A stretch of DNA of 23,837 nucleotides from Flavobacteriales bacterium UBA1937 (GTDB taxonomy: Bacteria > Bacteroidota > Bacteroidia > Flavobacteriales > Weeksellaceae). Each line of letters starts with the position of its first letter. Positions within the stretch are counted from its first letter, which is position 1. Where the stretch lies: contig DDFD01000036.1 of assembly GCA_002337005.1 (NCBI GenBank), positions 1-23,837 on the forward strand, given 5' to 3'. Below are positions 6,968 to 14,603 of this stretch, piece by piece. The position numbers were made by a program, and so were the translations under genes. The notes under the pieces are model-generated. The model was not told the origin of the DNA. It saw nothing but the letters and a program-made list of their open reading frames with translations, and did not search any database.

Positions 6968-8623
6968 CTATTTCTTTTTTACCACTTTTTTAGATTTCGG
7001 AGCTGGCTTCGTAGTTTTTCCTTGATAAAAATGGTTGTATGCATATTGTGCAGCTTTGTAGGTATCTATTACACCACTTGTTTCAGAATATTTGCCAAAA
7101 TCATTGATAGTGCTTTTATTAACAGATTTTTTTAAACTTTCAATTACTTGAGAAGGAGTCAAATAGGGCATATAAGACATTAGTACCGCAGCTGCACCTG
7201 CTACAACAGGACTTGCCATAGAAGTACCTTGCAAATATTCATATTTACCATCTGTAACAGTAGAATAAATTTTATCGCCTGGAGCAAATACATCTACCAT
7301 TTTGGAATTAAAGTTAGAAAAACTTGCCTTCAAACTCTGAGAATCATTGGTGCTAGCACCTACTGTTATCATATTATTTAGGAAAGGTTTTGTATCTTTT
7401 TGAGATTTAAAATTGGTGGGATAATTATCATTTAATTCTAAATCATCGTTATCATTTCCTGCGGCGTGTACCAAAACCACACCTTTGCTTTCTGCATATT
7501 TAAAAGCTTCCCATACTTTTTCTTTTCCTGGAGACACTGGTTTCCCAAAACTCATATTAATAACTTTTGCGCCATTATTTACTGCATATTTAATAGCATT
7601 AGCTACATCTTTATCTCTTTCGTCACCATCTGGCACAGCTCTCACCGTCATAATTTTTGCCACTTTATAAGCCACACCGTACTGAGGTTCTCCGCCCTGA
7701 GGTAATCCAGCTATAATACCTGCAACGTGTGTTCCGTGTTTAGCATCTGGTCCTTCGTAGTGGTTATTGCCATAATATTTTTCATTAATATCATTATAAT
7801 TATCACCTACAATACTTCTGGTGTCATAATTCAAATCATATTGTTTGGTAGCTTGAGGCTCAAAATATTCTAACGCTTCTTTAATTTCTTTTTCTAAAAA
7901 TGCTTGTACTTCGGCTGGCGTTTTCCCTTGAACCGAAGGATCTTTAGCCACACTACTTAGAATTGACAAATTTCTAGCTTCTACTTGTGTGGTAGGTCTT
8001 ATGGTGGCCAAATTTTCTTCCGTAAGCGGTTTACCACCTAAGGTAGCAACTACACTTGGGATTTCTTTTTGAAAACCAGAATAAAACTGATATTGTTGCT
8101 GAGCTTCTGTACTTTTTTTAGTGAAAATTTCTTTAGCTTTAAGGTACATATCAAATTCAGCAACCATTTTGTTTTGGTTTTCCTTGTTTTTGACAGCATT
8201 ATCACCTTCGAAGAATGGTTTATACTGCTTCACTATTCTAGCAACTTCTGTATTATCTACGCCTACATCTTCGGTTTTTCCACCAATAAAATTCCAGCCA
8301 TAAACATCATCTACATAACCATTACCATCATCATCTTTGCCATTATTTGGGACTTCGTTTACATTTTTCCACATATTCTTCACTAAACCTGGATGGTCAA
8401 CTTCTACCCCACTATCCACCACTGCTACTACTACAGATTTCGGCTTTAAACCTTTTGATTCAAAAAACTTATACGCATTTTCTGTATTTACACCATAGAC
8501 TTTGGTGCTTGAAAAGTCTTTATGATACCAAGTTTTTAGGTCTTTATCATCTTCTTTAGTTTCTTGTGCAAAAGTGAAACCCAAACCAGCTAAAAATACC
8601 GCTGCTATTAATATTTTTTTCAT
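6968..8623 (-). CDS. Secreted subtilisin-like serine protease (S8 family)
   Basis: This 551-residue protein starts with a Sec signal peptide, probably cleaved after FTFA (residue 19). The catalytic triad is Asp70 (VAVVDSGVEVDHP), His296 (KHGTHVAGI) and Ser468 (GTSMASP), with oxyanion Asn390 in HAAGND. A DDDGNGYVDD run (97-106) resembles a calcium-binding loop. The Asp-to-His distance is about 225 residues, far longer than in subtilisin, because of a mostly helical, charged insert (about 115-285). The protein ends in a Lys/Pro-rich tail rather than a recognisable type IX secretion C-terminal domain, so it may stay in the periplasm or on a membrane. It follows wbqC by 13 nt and ends at its own terminator. 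Substrate unknown. Confidence 0.93.
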   Translation of the reverse strand: MKKILIAAVFLAGLGFTFAQETKEDDKDLKTWYHKDFSSTKVYGVNTENAYKFFESKGLKPKSVVVAVVDSGVEVDHPGLVKNMWKNVNEVPNNGKDDDGNGYVDDVYGWNFIGGKTEDVGVDNTEVARIVKQYKPFFEGDNAVKNKENQNKMVAEFDMYLKAKEIFTKKSTEAQQQYQFYSGFQKEIPSVVATLGGKPLTEENLATIRPTTQVEARNLSILSSVAKDPSVQGKTPAEVQAFLEKEIKEALEYFEPQATKQYDLNYDTRSIVGDNYNDINEKYYGNNHYEGPDAKHGTHVAGIIAGLPQGGEPQYGVAYKVAKIMTVRAVPDGDERDKDVANAIKYAVNNGAKVINMSFGKPVSPGKEKVWEAFKYAESKGVVLVHAAGNDNDDLELNDNYPTNFKSQKDTKPFLNNMITVGASTNDSQSLKASFSNFNSKMVDVFAPGDKIYSTVTDGKYEYLQGTSMASPVVAGAAAVLMSYMPYLTPSQVIESLKKSVNKSTINDFGKYSETSGVIDTYKAAQYAYNHFYQGKTTKPAPKSKKVVKKK

Positions 8624-8636
8624 TTTGTTTAATGTT

Positions 8637-9245
8637 TTATTTTGTGATATTTTTGATATAACTATTAGATTCTGGCCCTAAATTACATATCAAATCTATA
8701 ATGGATAAATCTTTGATAAAACCAAGTTTATCACTAAAAGTTTGATAATATTCATTCATTTGATATTCAGAATCTTTCTTTGCAGAAAATTTTTCCCTAA
8801 AATTAAGAAATTCAACAGATTGCACATACTCTTCTGTTAAAGAATATTCTTTTTCCGTTTTTAGAATTTCTAAAATCACTTTTAATGCTTTCAAATTGAA
8901 TGCCAAAAGCGTTTTGGGTTGGTCTTTAAAAATATTTTCAAGCTTCGTTTCATAATATTCGAAGTAAGGTGAACTTTGATAAGCATTTTTGATGGATTTC
9001 CAATGGAGTTTTTGCCAATCTTCCGCATACGATATTTCTACATCTTTAATACATCTTTTACCAGTATGATGGATAGGAATGATAAGAGACAGTTTTCCGT
9101 TTGCACCATAAATATTGGTTCTGTTTCTATAAGTTTGCTTCGGGAAGTTTTCTGATTGTTCTAAAATTACGTCATTTTCTTCTTTCAGAAATTCTGAAAA
9201 CCAAGAAATAGGTGGTAAATAAAATATAGGGAGTAATGCTTTCAT
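8637..9245 (-). CDS. WbqC-like family protein
   Basis: This 202-residue protein opens with LLPIFYLPPISWF, the typical N-terminus of WbqC-like proteins. It also has YRNRTNIYGANGKLSLIIPI and a conserved KIH-like central region (WQKLHWKSIKNAYQSSPYFE). WbqC relatives are linked to O-antigen and polysaccharide gene clusters, but the reaction is not established. The open frame reaches 9299; the ATG at 9245 is chosen because the family begins right before LLPIFYLPP and a promoter match lies between the two starts. It lies after lepB in a gene order common in Flavobacteriia, with lepB's terminator between, and precedes the S8 protease by 13 nt. Confidence 0.8.
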   Translation of the reverse strand: MKALLPIFYLPPISWFSEFLKEENDVILEQSENFPKQTYRNRTNIYGANGKLSLIIPIHHTGKRCIKDVEISYAEDWQKLHWKSIKNAYQSSPYFEYYETKLENIFKDQPKTLLAFNLKALKVILEILKTEKEYSLTEEYVQSVEFLNFREKFSAKKDSEYQMNEYYQTFSDKLGFIKDLSIIDLICNLGPESNSYIKNITK

Positions 9246-9265
9246 TATTGTTTTAAAAAAGTTTT

Positions 9266-9299
9266 CAAATTTATAAAAATAAAATGTCTTTTTAATCAA
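9266..9299 (-). promoter_or_regulatory. Promoter of the wbqC-protease unit
   Basis: The -7 element TAAATTTG (minus strand, 9266-9273) matches TAnnTTTG exactly. A TTG at 9297-9299 lies 23 nt upstream, at the edge of the usual -33 spacing. It overlaps the T-run of the lepB terminator and lies 21 nt before the ATG at 9245. Confidence 0.55.
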
Positions 9300-9303
9300 A
9301 AAA

Positions 9304-9331
9304 CCCTTTCTGCGTGTTACGGCAAAAAGGG
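9304..9331 (-). terminator. Rho-independent terminator after lepB
   Basis: Arms at 9304-9313 and 9322-9331 form a 10-bp stem with one G-U pair around an 8-nt loop. Six T residues follow on the minus strand (9303-9298). It lies 27 nt beyond the lepB stop. Confidence 0.85.
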
Positions 9332-9358
9332 GTTGATGTTATTTATATATTTTCAAGA

Positions 9359-11014
9359 TTACTCTTCTTCTTTTTTTCCTTTGAAAAGCTTCACAAAAAA
9401 CTCCCAACCGAAGAAAAGAACAAGAATTGCCACAGCAATCCACCAATACGAAGTTTTGTCTTTTTCGCCAGTATTGGTCGCTTTGAACATTCTATCCCAA
9501 CGCATTTTTTTTGGCCCATCATCAAAAATACCTTGCACACTCATCCAAGTAAACATAGGAGAACCTACAATATGAGTTTCTGGTACAAAACCAAAGAAAC
9601 GCGCATCTAGAGAAGCGTCTCTATTATCTCCCATCATAAAATAGTAGTCTTGTTTCACCGTATATTTATCTGTTTGAGTACCATTAATATAGAATTTACC
9701 ACCTTTGTATTCTAAAATATTCCCTTCATAAACTGTGATTAGTTTTTTGTACTCTGGTAAATTTTCTTGAGTTATGGTAATTACATCTCCTTTTTTAGGA
9801 ATAGTAAGCGGACCGTACCAATCTGTATTCCAAGGTTTGTTGTAAGGAAAAATAGTATTGGTTATATCCATTTTTTTAGAGACAACTACATCTCCAGCAG
9901 CATCTCTAAGGTAAGTACCGTCTTCTGCAAAACGAGGAAAATATTGCACCTGAGCTTTTCCTTTTTCATCCAAAACTTCTTCAGCTTTTATAAATTCTGG
10001 CAATTGTTTTATATCAGCCAATAATTTATCTGTAAGCCCTTGAAATTGATAATAATAATGTCCTGTTTTAGAATCTTGACCTGAATTTACAATAGGTAAA
10101 TAAGTTAAATTTTTATATAACGCATTGATATCTATCTCATTATTTGTATAAACAACATAAGCGTGTTGCACCTCAGCATCACCCATTAATTTTTCTGGTT
10201 GACCGTTGATGTATAGTCTCCCTGCTCTCATTTCTACCACATCACCACCTACTGCTACACATCTTTTTACATAAGGATCCATTCTATCTATAGCGGTATG
10301 TACAGAATCACCAGGATAATTGAAAACTACAATATCATTTTTCTTAGGTTTTTTAAATTCACCTATTCTGAAATAAGGTAATTTAACGGCATCTACATAA
10401 GATTTTGGGTCGTTTTTAGGATTTCCGTCTTTTCCTTTGTCAAAAATAGTTCCTTGTAAAAATGGTAGTGCTAAAGGTCTGCTTGGCATTCTATAACCAT
10501 AGCTCCATTTGTTTACAAATAAGAAATCTCCTACCAAAAGGGTACGCTCCATAGAACCTGTAGGAATAGCAAAAGGCTGTGTAATAAATGCGTGAATGAT
10601 AGTCGCAAAAACAACCGCAAAGGTTATAGAACCTACAAAAGACTCTTTCTTGCTCTTTGCATCATCTACCGCAAAACGATCTACTTTATTTGGTTGAAAA
10701 TAACTAATGTAAGCCAAATAAATAAACGGCAAAAATACCGTCAATAGTTTTTCTGCGGTGGTAGTTCTGCCAAATTTTTTCATCAAGAAAAGATGAAAAA
10801 CCGTCATCATTATTGGCCCTACAATTGGCAAATAGGCAAATATAATCCACCATTTTGGTTCGCCAATTTCTTTTAAAATAATGTAATAATTATAAAACGG
10901 AATAAAAGCTTCCCAACCTTTGTAACCCATTTTCTGGTATAATTTAAAGGTAGAAACACCTAATAAAACTGACAAAATCAGTACATAAATAGAATATTGA
11001 ATAATGTAATCCAT
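9359..11014 (-). CDS. lepB: Signal peptidase I, long Bacteroidota form
   Basis: This membrane protease removes Sec signal peptides. The catalytic dyad is Ser154 (IPTGSMERTL) and Lys250 (YVKRCVAVGGD). The C-terminal family signature GDNRDASLDARFFG is at 462-475. The N-terminus is longer than in E. coli: hydrophobic helices at about 4-24, 56-76 and 88-106 precede the anchor at 128-146, and there is a last helix at 524-544. An extra stretch of about 190 residues (265-455) separates the lysine box from the GDNR box, which makes the protein 551 residues against about 320 in E. coli. Long forms are usual in Flavobacteriia. It follows dapB by 150 nt. Periplasmic catalytic domain inferred from topology. 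Confidence 0.95.
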   Translation of the reverse strand: MDYIIQYSIYVLILSVLLGVSTFKLYQKMGYKGWEAFIPFYNYYIILKEIGEPKWWIIFAYLPIVGPIMMTVFHLFLMKKFGRTTTAEKLLTVFLPFIYLAYISYFQPNKVDRFAVDDAKSKKESFVGSITFAVVFATIIHAFITQPFAIPTGSMERTLLVGDFLFVNKWSYGYRMPSRPLALPFLQGTIFDKGKDGNPKNDPKSYVDAVKLPYFRIGEFKKPKKNDIVVFNYPGDSVHTAIDRMDPYVKRCVAVGGDVVEMRAGRLYINGQPEKLMGDAEVQHAYVVYTNNEIDINALYKNLTYLPIVNSGQDSKTGHYYYQFQGLTDKLLADIKQLPEFIKAEEVLDEKGKAQVQYFPRFAEDGTYLRDAAGDVVVSKKMDITNTIFPYNKPWNTDWYGPLTIPKKGDVITITQENLPEYKKLITVYEGNILEYKGGKFYINGTQTDKYTVKQDYYFMMGDNRDASLDARFFGFVPETHIVGSPMFTWMSVQGIFDDGPKKMRWDRMFKATNTGEKDKTSYWWIAVAILVLFFGWEFFVKLFKGKKEEE

Positions 11015-11082
11015 AGTTTTTTTTCTTTTAGCAATTTGCTTTAAGCTTTTAGGCTATTAGTAATTCATTTTGATATTTGTTA

Positions 11083-11090
11083 CAAAATTA
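11083..11090 (-). promoter_or_regulatory. Candidate -7 element for lepB
   Basis: The minus strand reads TAATTTTG, an exact TAnnTTTG match about 69 nt before the lepB ATG. A second match, TAGATTTG, is at 11146-11153. Neither has a clear -33 TTG at usual spacing, so either, both or neither may work. Confidence 0.4.
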
Positions 11091-11094
11091 AAGA

Positions 11095-11122
11095 TTTGAA
11101 TGGTTTGATTTTGTTTGATGGC
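11095..11122. repeat. TTTGA-phased short repeats upstream of lepB
   Basis: Three units (TTTGAATGG, TTTGATTTTG, TTTGATGGC) start at 11095, 11104 and 11114, a 9-10 bp phase. They resemble the repeats at 3271-3310 and lie in the 150-nt dapB-lepB gap. Confidence 0.55.
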
Positions 11123-11164
11123 ATATTTTTAAAATTAAGAAATTTCAAATCTAAAATTATAAAT

Positions 11165-11866
11165 TTACAATCCTAAAACTTGTTTCATTCCGAAATTCCC
11201 TACTTTACCAGGCAACCATTCTGCTGCGATTACGGCACCTAATGCAAACCCATTTCTGTTAAACGCAGTATGTTTAATTTCGATTTCATCTACTTCTGAG
11301 CGGTAAAAAACACTGTGTATACCCGGAACTTCGCCCTCTCTGATGGCGGTAATTCCTAATTCTGTGCCTTGAGTTTCGTCTAGTTTCCAAGATTTAAAAT
11401 CAGAATGTTTAAAAATTCCTTCAGCAATAGAAATAGCGGTTCCACTTGGGGCATCTAACTTGTGAATATGATGAATTTCTTCTAACTGGCATTCATAATC
11501 ATTTTGAAAAGGCGCCATCATTTCGGCTAATTTTTCGTTAAGCGCAAAGAAAAGATTTACACCTAAACTGAAATTAGAACCGTATAAAAAACCTGTTCCG
11601 TTTTCTAGAGCCATTTTTTCTATTTCTGTTTTTTTTTCTAGCCAACCTGTAGTGCCTGCAACCACTGGAATTTTATTTTCTAGACAGAATTTTATATTTC
11701 CGAAAGCAGACTCTGGCGAAGAAAATTCTATTACCACATCTGGATTGTTCAGTTTCTCTAAGGTAGGTGTTTCATCTAATGTAGCTACCACGTCATGACC
11801 TCTTTTAAGGGCAATCTGATGGATAATTTTCCCCATTTTACCGTATCCTACAAGTGCTATTTTCAT
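11165..11866 (-). CDS. dapB: 4-hydroxy-tetrahydrodipicolinate reductase
   Basis: DapB reduces the dihydrodipicolinate precursor with NAD(P)H in the lysine/meso-diaminopimelate pathway, supplying peptidoglycan cross-link residues. The 233-residue protein has the dinucleotide motif VGYGKMG (6-12). The active-site run EEIHHIHKLDAPSGTA (129-144) carries His132 and Lys136, equivalent to E. coli His159 and Lys163. The AGTTGW motif is at 70-75. It is somewhat shorter than the E. coli enzyme (273 residues), as is common in Bacteroidota. It is downstream of parA-parB-DUF5683 across a 249-nt gap holding a REP-like element, and upstream of lepB. No promoter match was found directly upstream. Confidence 0.96.
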   Translation of the reverse strand: MKIALVGYGKMGKIIHQIALKRGHDVVATLDETPTLEKLNNPDVVIEFSSPESAFGNIKFCLENKIPVVAGTTGWLEKKTEIEKMALENGTGFLYGSNFSLGVNLFFALNEKLAEMMAPFQNDYECQLEEIHHIHKLDAPSGTAISIAEGIFKHSDFKSWKLDETQGTELGITAIREGEVPGIHSVFYRSEVDEIEIKHTAFNRNGFALGAVIAAEWLPGKVGNFGMKQVLGL

Positions 11867-11959
11867 ATTTTTATATTTTCTATTTATTGGGAATGAACCC
11901 TAATTTATTTTATAATTGTCTTTTATGCGCTGTTTTTCTAAAAATCTGTAAGCGTCTTT

Positions 11960-12096
11960 GCAGCCCGACTTGAGCGGAAATCCTTTTTTGGGTAACTGAG
12001 CTTGTCGAAGCTACCAAAAAAAGATTGGGAGCGGAAGGCACAGACAAAATGAAAGCGAATGCTTTTATTGAAGTCCGCGAACGAAGTTCAAGCTGC
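11960..12096. repeat. REP-like composite palindrome between dapB and the DUF5683 gene
   Basis: The core hairpin runs from AATCCTTTTTTGG (11979-11991) to CCAAAAAAAGATT (12014-12026), nearly complementary. Inside, GGTA pairs with TACC and GCTT-GTCG-AAGC makes a small stem-loop; the motif GAGCTTGTCGAAG is, from memory, frequent in bacterial intergenic repeats. Two GAGCGGAA direct repeats flank the core (11972-11979 and 12029-12036). An outer pair, GCAG plus CTTGA (11960-11973) against TCAAGCTGC (12088-12096), closes the element. No open frame is seen in it. The rest of the gap (11867-11959) is AT-rich with nothing recognised. Confidence 0.65.
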
Positions 12097-12115
12097 CCAA
12101 ATTTTTATTGATTTT

Positions 12116-12700
12116 TTAAAATCTATAACTTAAAGACAAGCCTGCTTTTGCCTGTCCTATCCCTACATTATCATTAATTATGGTTGGCTTAAGCGCTAAA
12201 TCTGGGTCATGTCTTTGTTCATACAAATGCGCATCTACTACTGCATCTACAATGGCGAGAATATATACTACACCAGTGATGGCTATGGAATAATCTCTAT
12301 ATCTTTTTGCGGCATCTTGAGAGTTTCCTAAAACTGTTTTATCTACACCTGGGATGTTAGAAAATTCGTGCGGTTGACCATTAAGTTCTGCAATATAGGC
12401 GGTTCTGTATCTTTTGTATTGTTTATCATTATAAACAATTACGCCTACACCAGTTCCTATAGCGCCCCAAACGATGGGAATTTTCCAATATTTCTTGTTG
12501 TAATACTGCCCTAGCCCTGGTAAAACAGCAGAATACAACCCTGCTTTCGTAGGATTGTATTTTGGTAATGCTTTTGCATTGGCTTTTTCTATGTCTTCTA
12601 CTACCTGTTTCTCTGTTTTGATGGTATCTAAAGGTTTAATTTCTTGCGAAAAATAGAATCCAAAAAACAAGACAAATAGCGCGGAGAATAATGTTCTCAT
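12116..12700 (-). CDS. DUF5683 membrane protein
   Basis: This 194-residue protein has an N-terminal signal peptide or helix ending near YFSQE (residue 20). The DUF5683 core follows: NPTKAGLYSAVLPGLGQYYN (49-68) then KYWKIPIVWGAIGTGVGVIV, a hydrophobic pair, and a second helix at about 141-158. Function is unknown. Its ATG overlaps the parB stop by one base (TAATG), so the two genes are translationally coupled, and the parA-parB-DUF5683 order recurs in Flavobacteriia. This suggests a role tied to chromosome segregation or the cell envelope, but that is context only. Confidence 0.85.
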   Translation of the reverse strand: MRTLFSALFVLFFGFYFSQEIKPLDTIKTEKQVVEDIEKANAKALPKYNPTKAGLYSAVLPGLGQYYNKKYWKIPIVWGAIGTGVGVIVYNDKQYKRYRTAYIAELNGQPHEFSNIPGVDKTVLGNSQDAAKRYRDYSIAITGVVYILAIVDAVVDAHLYEQRHDPDLALKPTIINDNVGIGQAKAGLSLSYRF

Positions 12701-13587
12701 TAATTAAAATGTGAGAGGATTTTGCTTAATTCTTCCTCGTTAGTAAAATCTAAAATAATTTTTCCTTTCTTGCCTTTGCCCGAAGATTTTATTTCTACAG
12801 CTACATCTAGCACATCTGAAAGTGATTTTTGTACTTTTCTGAGGTGATTAGGTAATTCCACCTCTTTTTTCACCACTTCTTTTTTAGGATTTTTAAACTC
12901 AGAGGCTGCTTTTTCGGCTTGTCTTACGTTTAAACCTTCTTTTATAATTTTATTGAATAATTCTTGTTGGTTATTCTCATCTTCTACACTGATGATGGCC
13001 CTGCCGTGTCCCGCAGAAATTTTGCCAGCTCTTATTGCTTGCTGAATGTCTGGATTTAACCTTAATAATCTAATGGAATTGGTAATGGTACTTCTTTCTT
13101 TACCTACTCTTTGGCTTAGGTTTTCTTGGGTAAGCCCTATTTCGTCTAATAATCTTTGATAAGTAAGGGCAACTTCTATAGCATCTAGATCTTCACGCTG
13201 AATATTTTCTACCAATGCCATTTCTAGCAATTCTTGGTCATTAACCAATCTTATGTATGCAGGAACACTTTTAAGACCTGCAATTTTAGAAGCTCTAAAA
13301 CGTCTTTCCCCAGAAATAATCTCGAATTTATCTCCGTCTTTTCTAAGAGTAATTGGCTGAATTACACCTAAATTTCGGATAGATTGAGCTAATTCTTGCA
13401 ATGCCGTTTCATCAAAATAAGTTCTAGGTTGTGTAGCATTAGGATAGATATCTTCTAAAGCTACTTCTACCATATTTCCTACCAATTGTTCTGCTCCTGT
13501 GTCTGTAGCAGAATTAATAGTACTTTTGCTTTCGGCACTAAGAATGGCTCCTAAGCCACGTCCCATTGCTCTTTTTTTGTCTTTCAT
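12700..13587 (-). CDS. parB: Chromosome-partitioning protein ParB
   Basis: ParB binds parS centromere sites, spreads along DNA and acts with ParA in chromosome segregation. The 295-residue protein has the N-terminal GRGLGAIL, the CTP-binding motif GERRFRAS (93-100), ENIQREDL (127-134) and a helix-turn-helix at about 152-175 (LTQENLSQRVGKERSTITN). A Lys-rich linker leads to the C-terminal dimer domain. The open frame reaches 13638, but the ATG at 13587 precedes the conserved KKRAMGRGLGAIL and is chosen. parA lies 60 nt upstream across a short repeat. No parS-like palindrome was seen in the window. Confidence 0.95.
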   Translation of the reverse strand: MKDKKRAMGRGLGAILSAESKSTINSATDTGAEQLVGNMVEVALEDIYPNATQPRTYFDETALQELAQSIRNLGVIQPITLRKDGDKFEIISGERRFRASKIAGLKSVPAYIRLVNDQELLEMALVENIQREDLDAIEVALTYQRLLDEIGLTQENLSQRVGKERSTITNSIRLLRLNPDIQQAIRAGKISAGHGRAIISVEDENNQQELFNKIIKEGLNVRQAEKAASEFKNPKKEVVKKEVELPNHLRKVQKSLSDVLDVAVEIKSSGKGKKGKIILDFTNEEELSKILSHFN

Positions 13588-13597
13588 ATTATAATTA

Positions 13598-13620
13598 ATG
13601 ATTGATATTTGATGATTGAT
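13598..13620. repeat. Short ATGATTGAT repeat between parA and parB
   Basis: ATGATTGAT occurs at 13598-13606 and 13612-13620, a 14-bp phase. A loosely complementary segment (AATCAAAAATCAATATTCAA, 13626-13645) follows, so the gap could fold into an imperfect hairpin. Confidence 0.45.
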
Positions 13621-13647
13621 GCACGAATCAAAAATCAATATTCAAAA

Positions 13648-14421
13648 TTATGCTTGTTGTAATTTTTCGTTTTTAAGAAGTACTTCTTCTGCTAACTGAA
13701 GGTATTGAATAGCTCCTTTGCTTTCAGCATCATACATTAAGATGCTTTCTCCAAAGCTTGGGGCTTCACTCAATCTTACATTTCTAGAAATTATCGTTTC
13801 AAAAACCATTTCTGGAAAGTGGGTATTTACTTCTTCTACTACTTGATTAGAAAGTCTCAATCTAGAATCATACATGGTAAGAAGAAGACCTTCTATATCT
13901 AAATCATTATTATGGATTTTCTGAACATTTTTGATGGTATTCAATAATTTACCTAAACCTTCTAGTGCAAAATACTCACATTGAATAGGAATAATGACAG
14001 AATCAGCTGCTGTAAGTGCATTTACAGTAATAAGACCTAAACTAGGCGCACAATCTATAATGATATAGTCATATTCATTTTTTACGGATTCTAGTGCTTT
14101 TTTCAGCATATATTCTCGCTTATCTCTATCTACCAACTCTATTTCGGCAGCTACCAAATCTATATGAGAAGGTACTAAATCTAAATTAGGAGAAGTGGTT
14201 TTATAAATACAATCTTTAACATCTGCACTATGCTCTAGAAGATGGTAAGTAGAATTATTAACTTCTTCTATACCAAGACCAGAGGTAGCATTAGCCTGAG
14301 GATCTGCATCTATTAAAAGTACTTTTTTTTCTAAAACGCCCAAAGCTGCTGCAAGATTAACCGCTGTAGTAGTTTTTCCTACACCTCCTTTTTGATTGGC
14401 AACTCCTATTATTTTTCCCAT
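13648..14421 (-). CDS. parA: Chromosome-partitioning ATPase ParA (Soj)
   Basis: ParA is a Walker-type ATPase that moves ParB-bound origins. The 257-residue protein has the deviant Walker A KGGVGKTT (11-18) with signature Lys11 and Lys16. Walker A' is LLIDADPQANAT and Walker B is YIIIDCAPSLG. Its small N-terminus, without a DNA-binding HTH, is that of the chromosomal (Soj-like) type rather than large plasmid ParA. It heads the parA-parB-DUF5683 unit, with a promoter match at 14439-14446. Confidence 0.96.
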   Translation of the reverse strand: MGKIIGVANQKGGVGKTTTAVNLAAALGVLEKKVLLIDADPQANATSGLGIEEVNNSTYHLLEHSADVKDCIYKTTSPNLDLVPSHIDLVAAEIELVDRDKREYMLKKALESVKNEYDYIIIDCAPSLGLITVNALTAADSVIIPIQCEYFALEGLGKLLNTIKNVQKIHNNDLDIEGLLLTMYDSRLRLSNQVVEEVNTHFPEMVFETIISRNVRLSEAPSFGESILMYDAESKGAIQYLQLAEEVLLKNEKLQQA

Positions 14422-14438
14422 AAAAATTATTTAGTTTT

Positions 14439-14446
14439 CAAAAATA
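14439..14446 (-). promoter_or_regulatory. Candidate -7 element for parA
   Basis: The minus strand reads TATTTTTG, an exact TAnnTTTG match 17 nt before the parA ATG. No -33 TTG is evident. Confidence 0.45.
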
Positions 14447-14527
14447 CAATAATTTGTAATTCCGTTGATTGTTAATAACTGCCAAAAATATTAAAATACT
14501 GTTAATTAATGGGTTAAAGCACAAAAA

Positions 14528-14561
14528 AATTATCCACAATTTTTAGAAAATGTGGATAATT
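14528..14561 (-). terminator. Hairpin of two inverted DnaA-box sequences after tonB
   Basis: AATTATCCACA (14528-14538) and TGTGGATAATT (14551-14561) are perfect inverted arms, and TTTT/AAAA in the spacer can extend the stem. On the minus strand seven T residues follow (14529-14523), so it looks like a terminator 43 nt past the tonB stop. Each arm also contains a perfect DnaA-box consensus TTATCCACA (14530-14538 and, inverted, 14551-14559). Terminator is the simpler reading; DnaA binding is possible. Confidence 0.65.
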
Positions 14562-14603
14562 ATAAGAAATAACAAATTGATTGAATTTATTTAAAACTAT
14601 GTC

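Noticed and set aside
8069..8386. 105-residue plus-strand frame inside the S8 protease gene
   Set aside because: It is antisense to a gene with a complete catalytic triad and shows only hydrophobic low-complexity sequence typical of antisense shadows.
12700..14421. parS centromere site near parAB
   Set aside because: I looked for GTTCCACGTGGAAC-like palindromes in the window and saw none.
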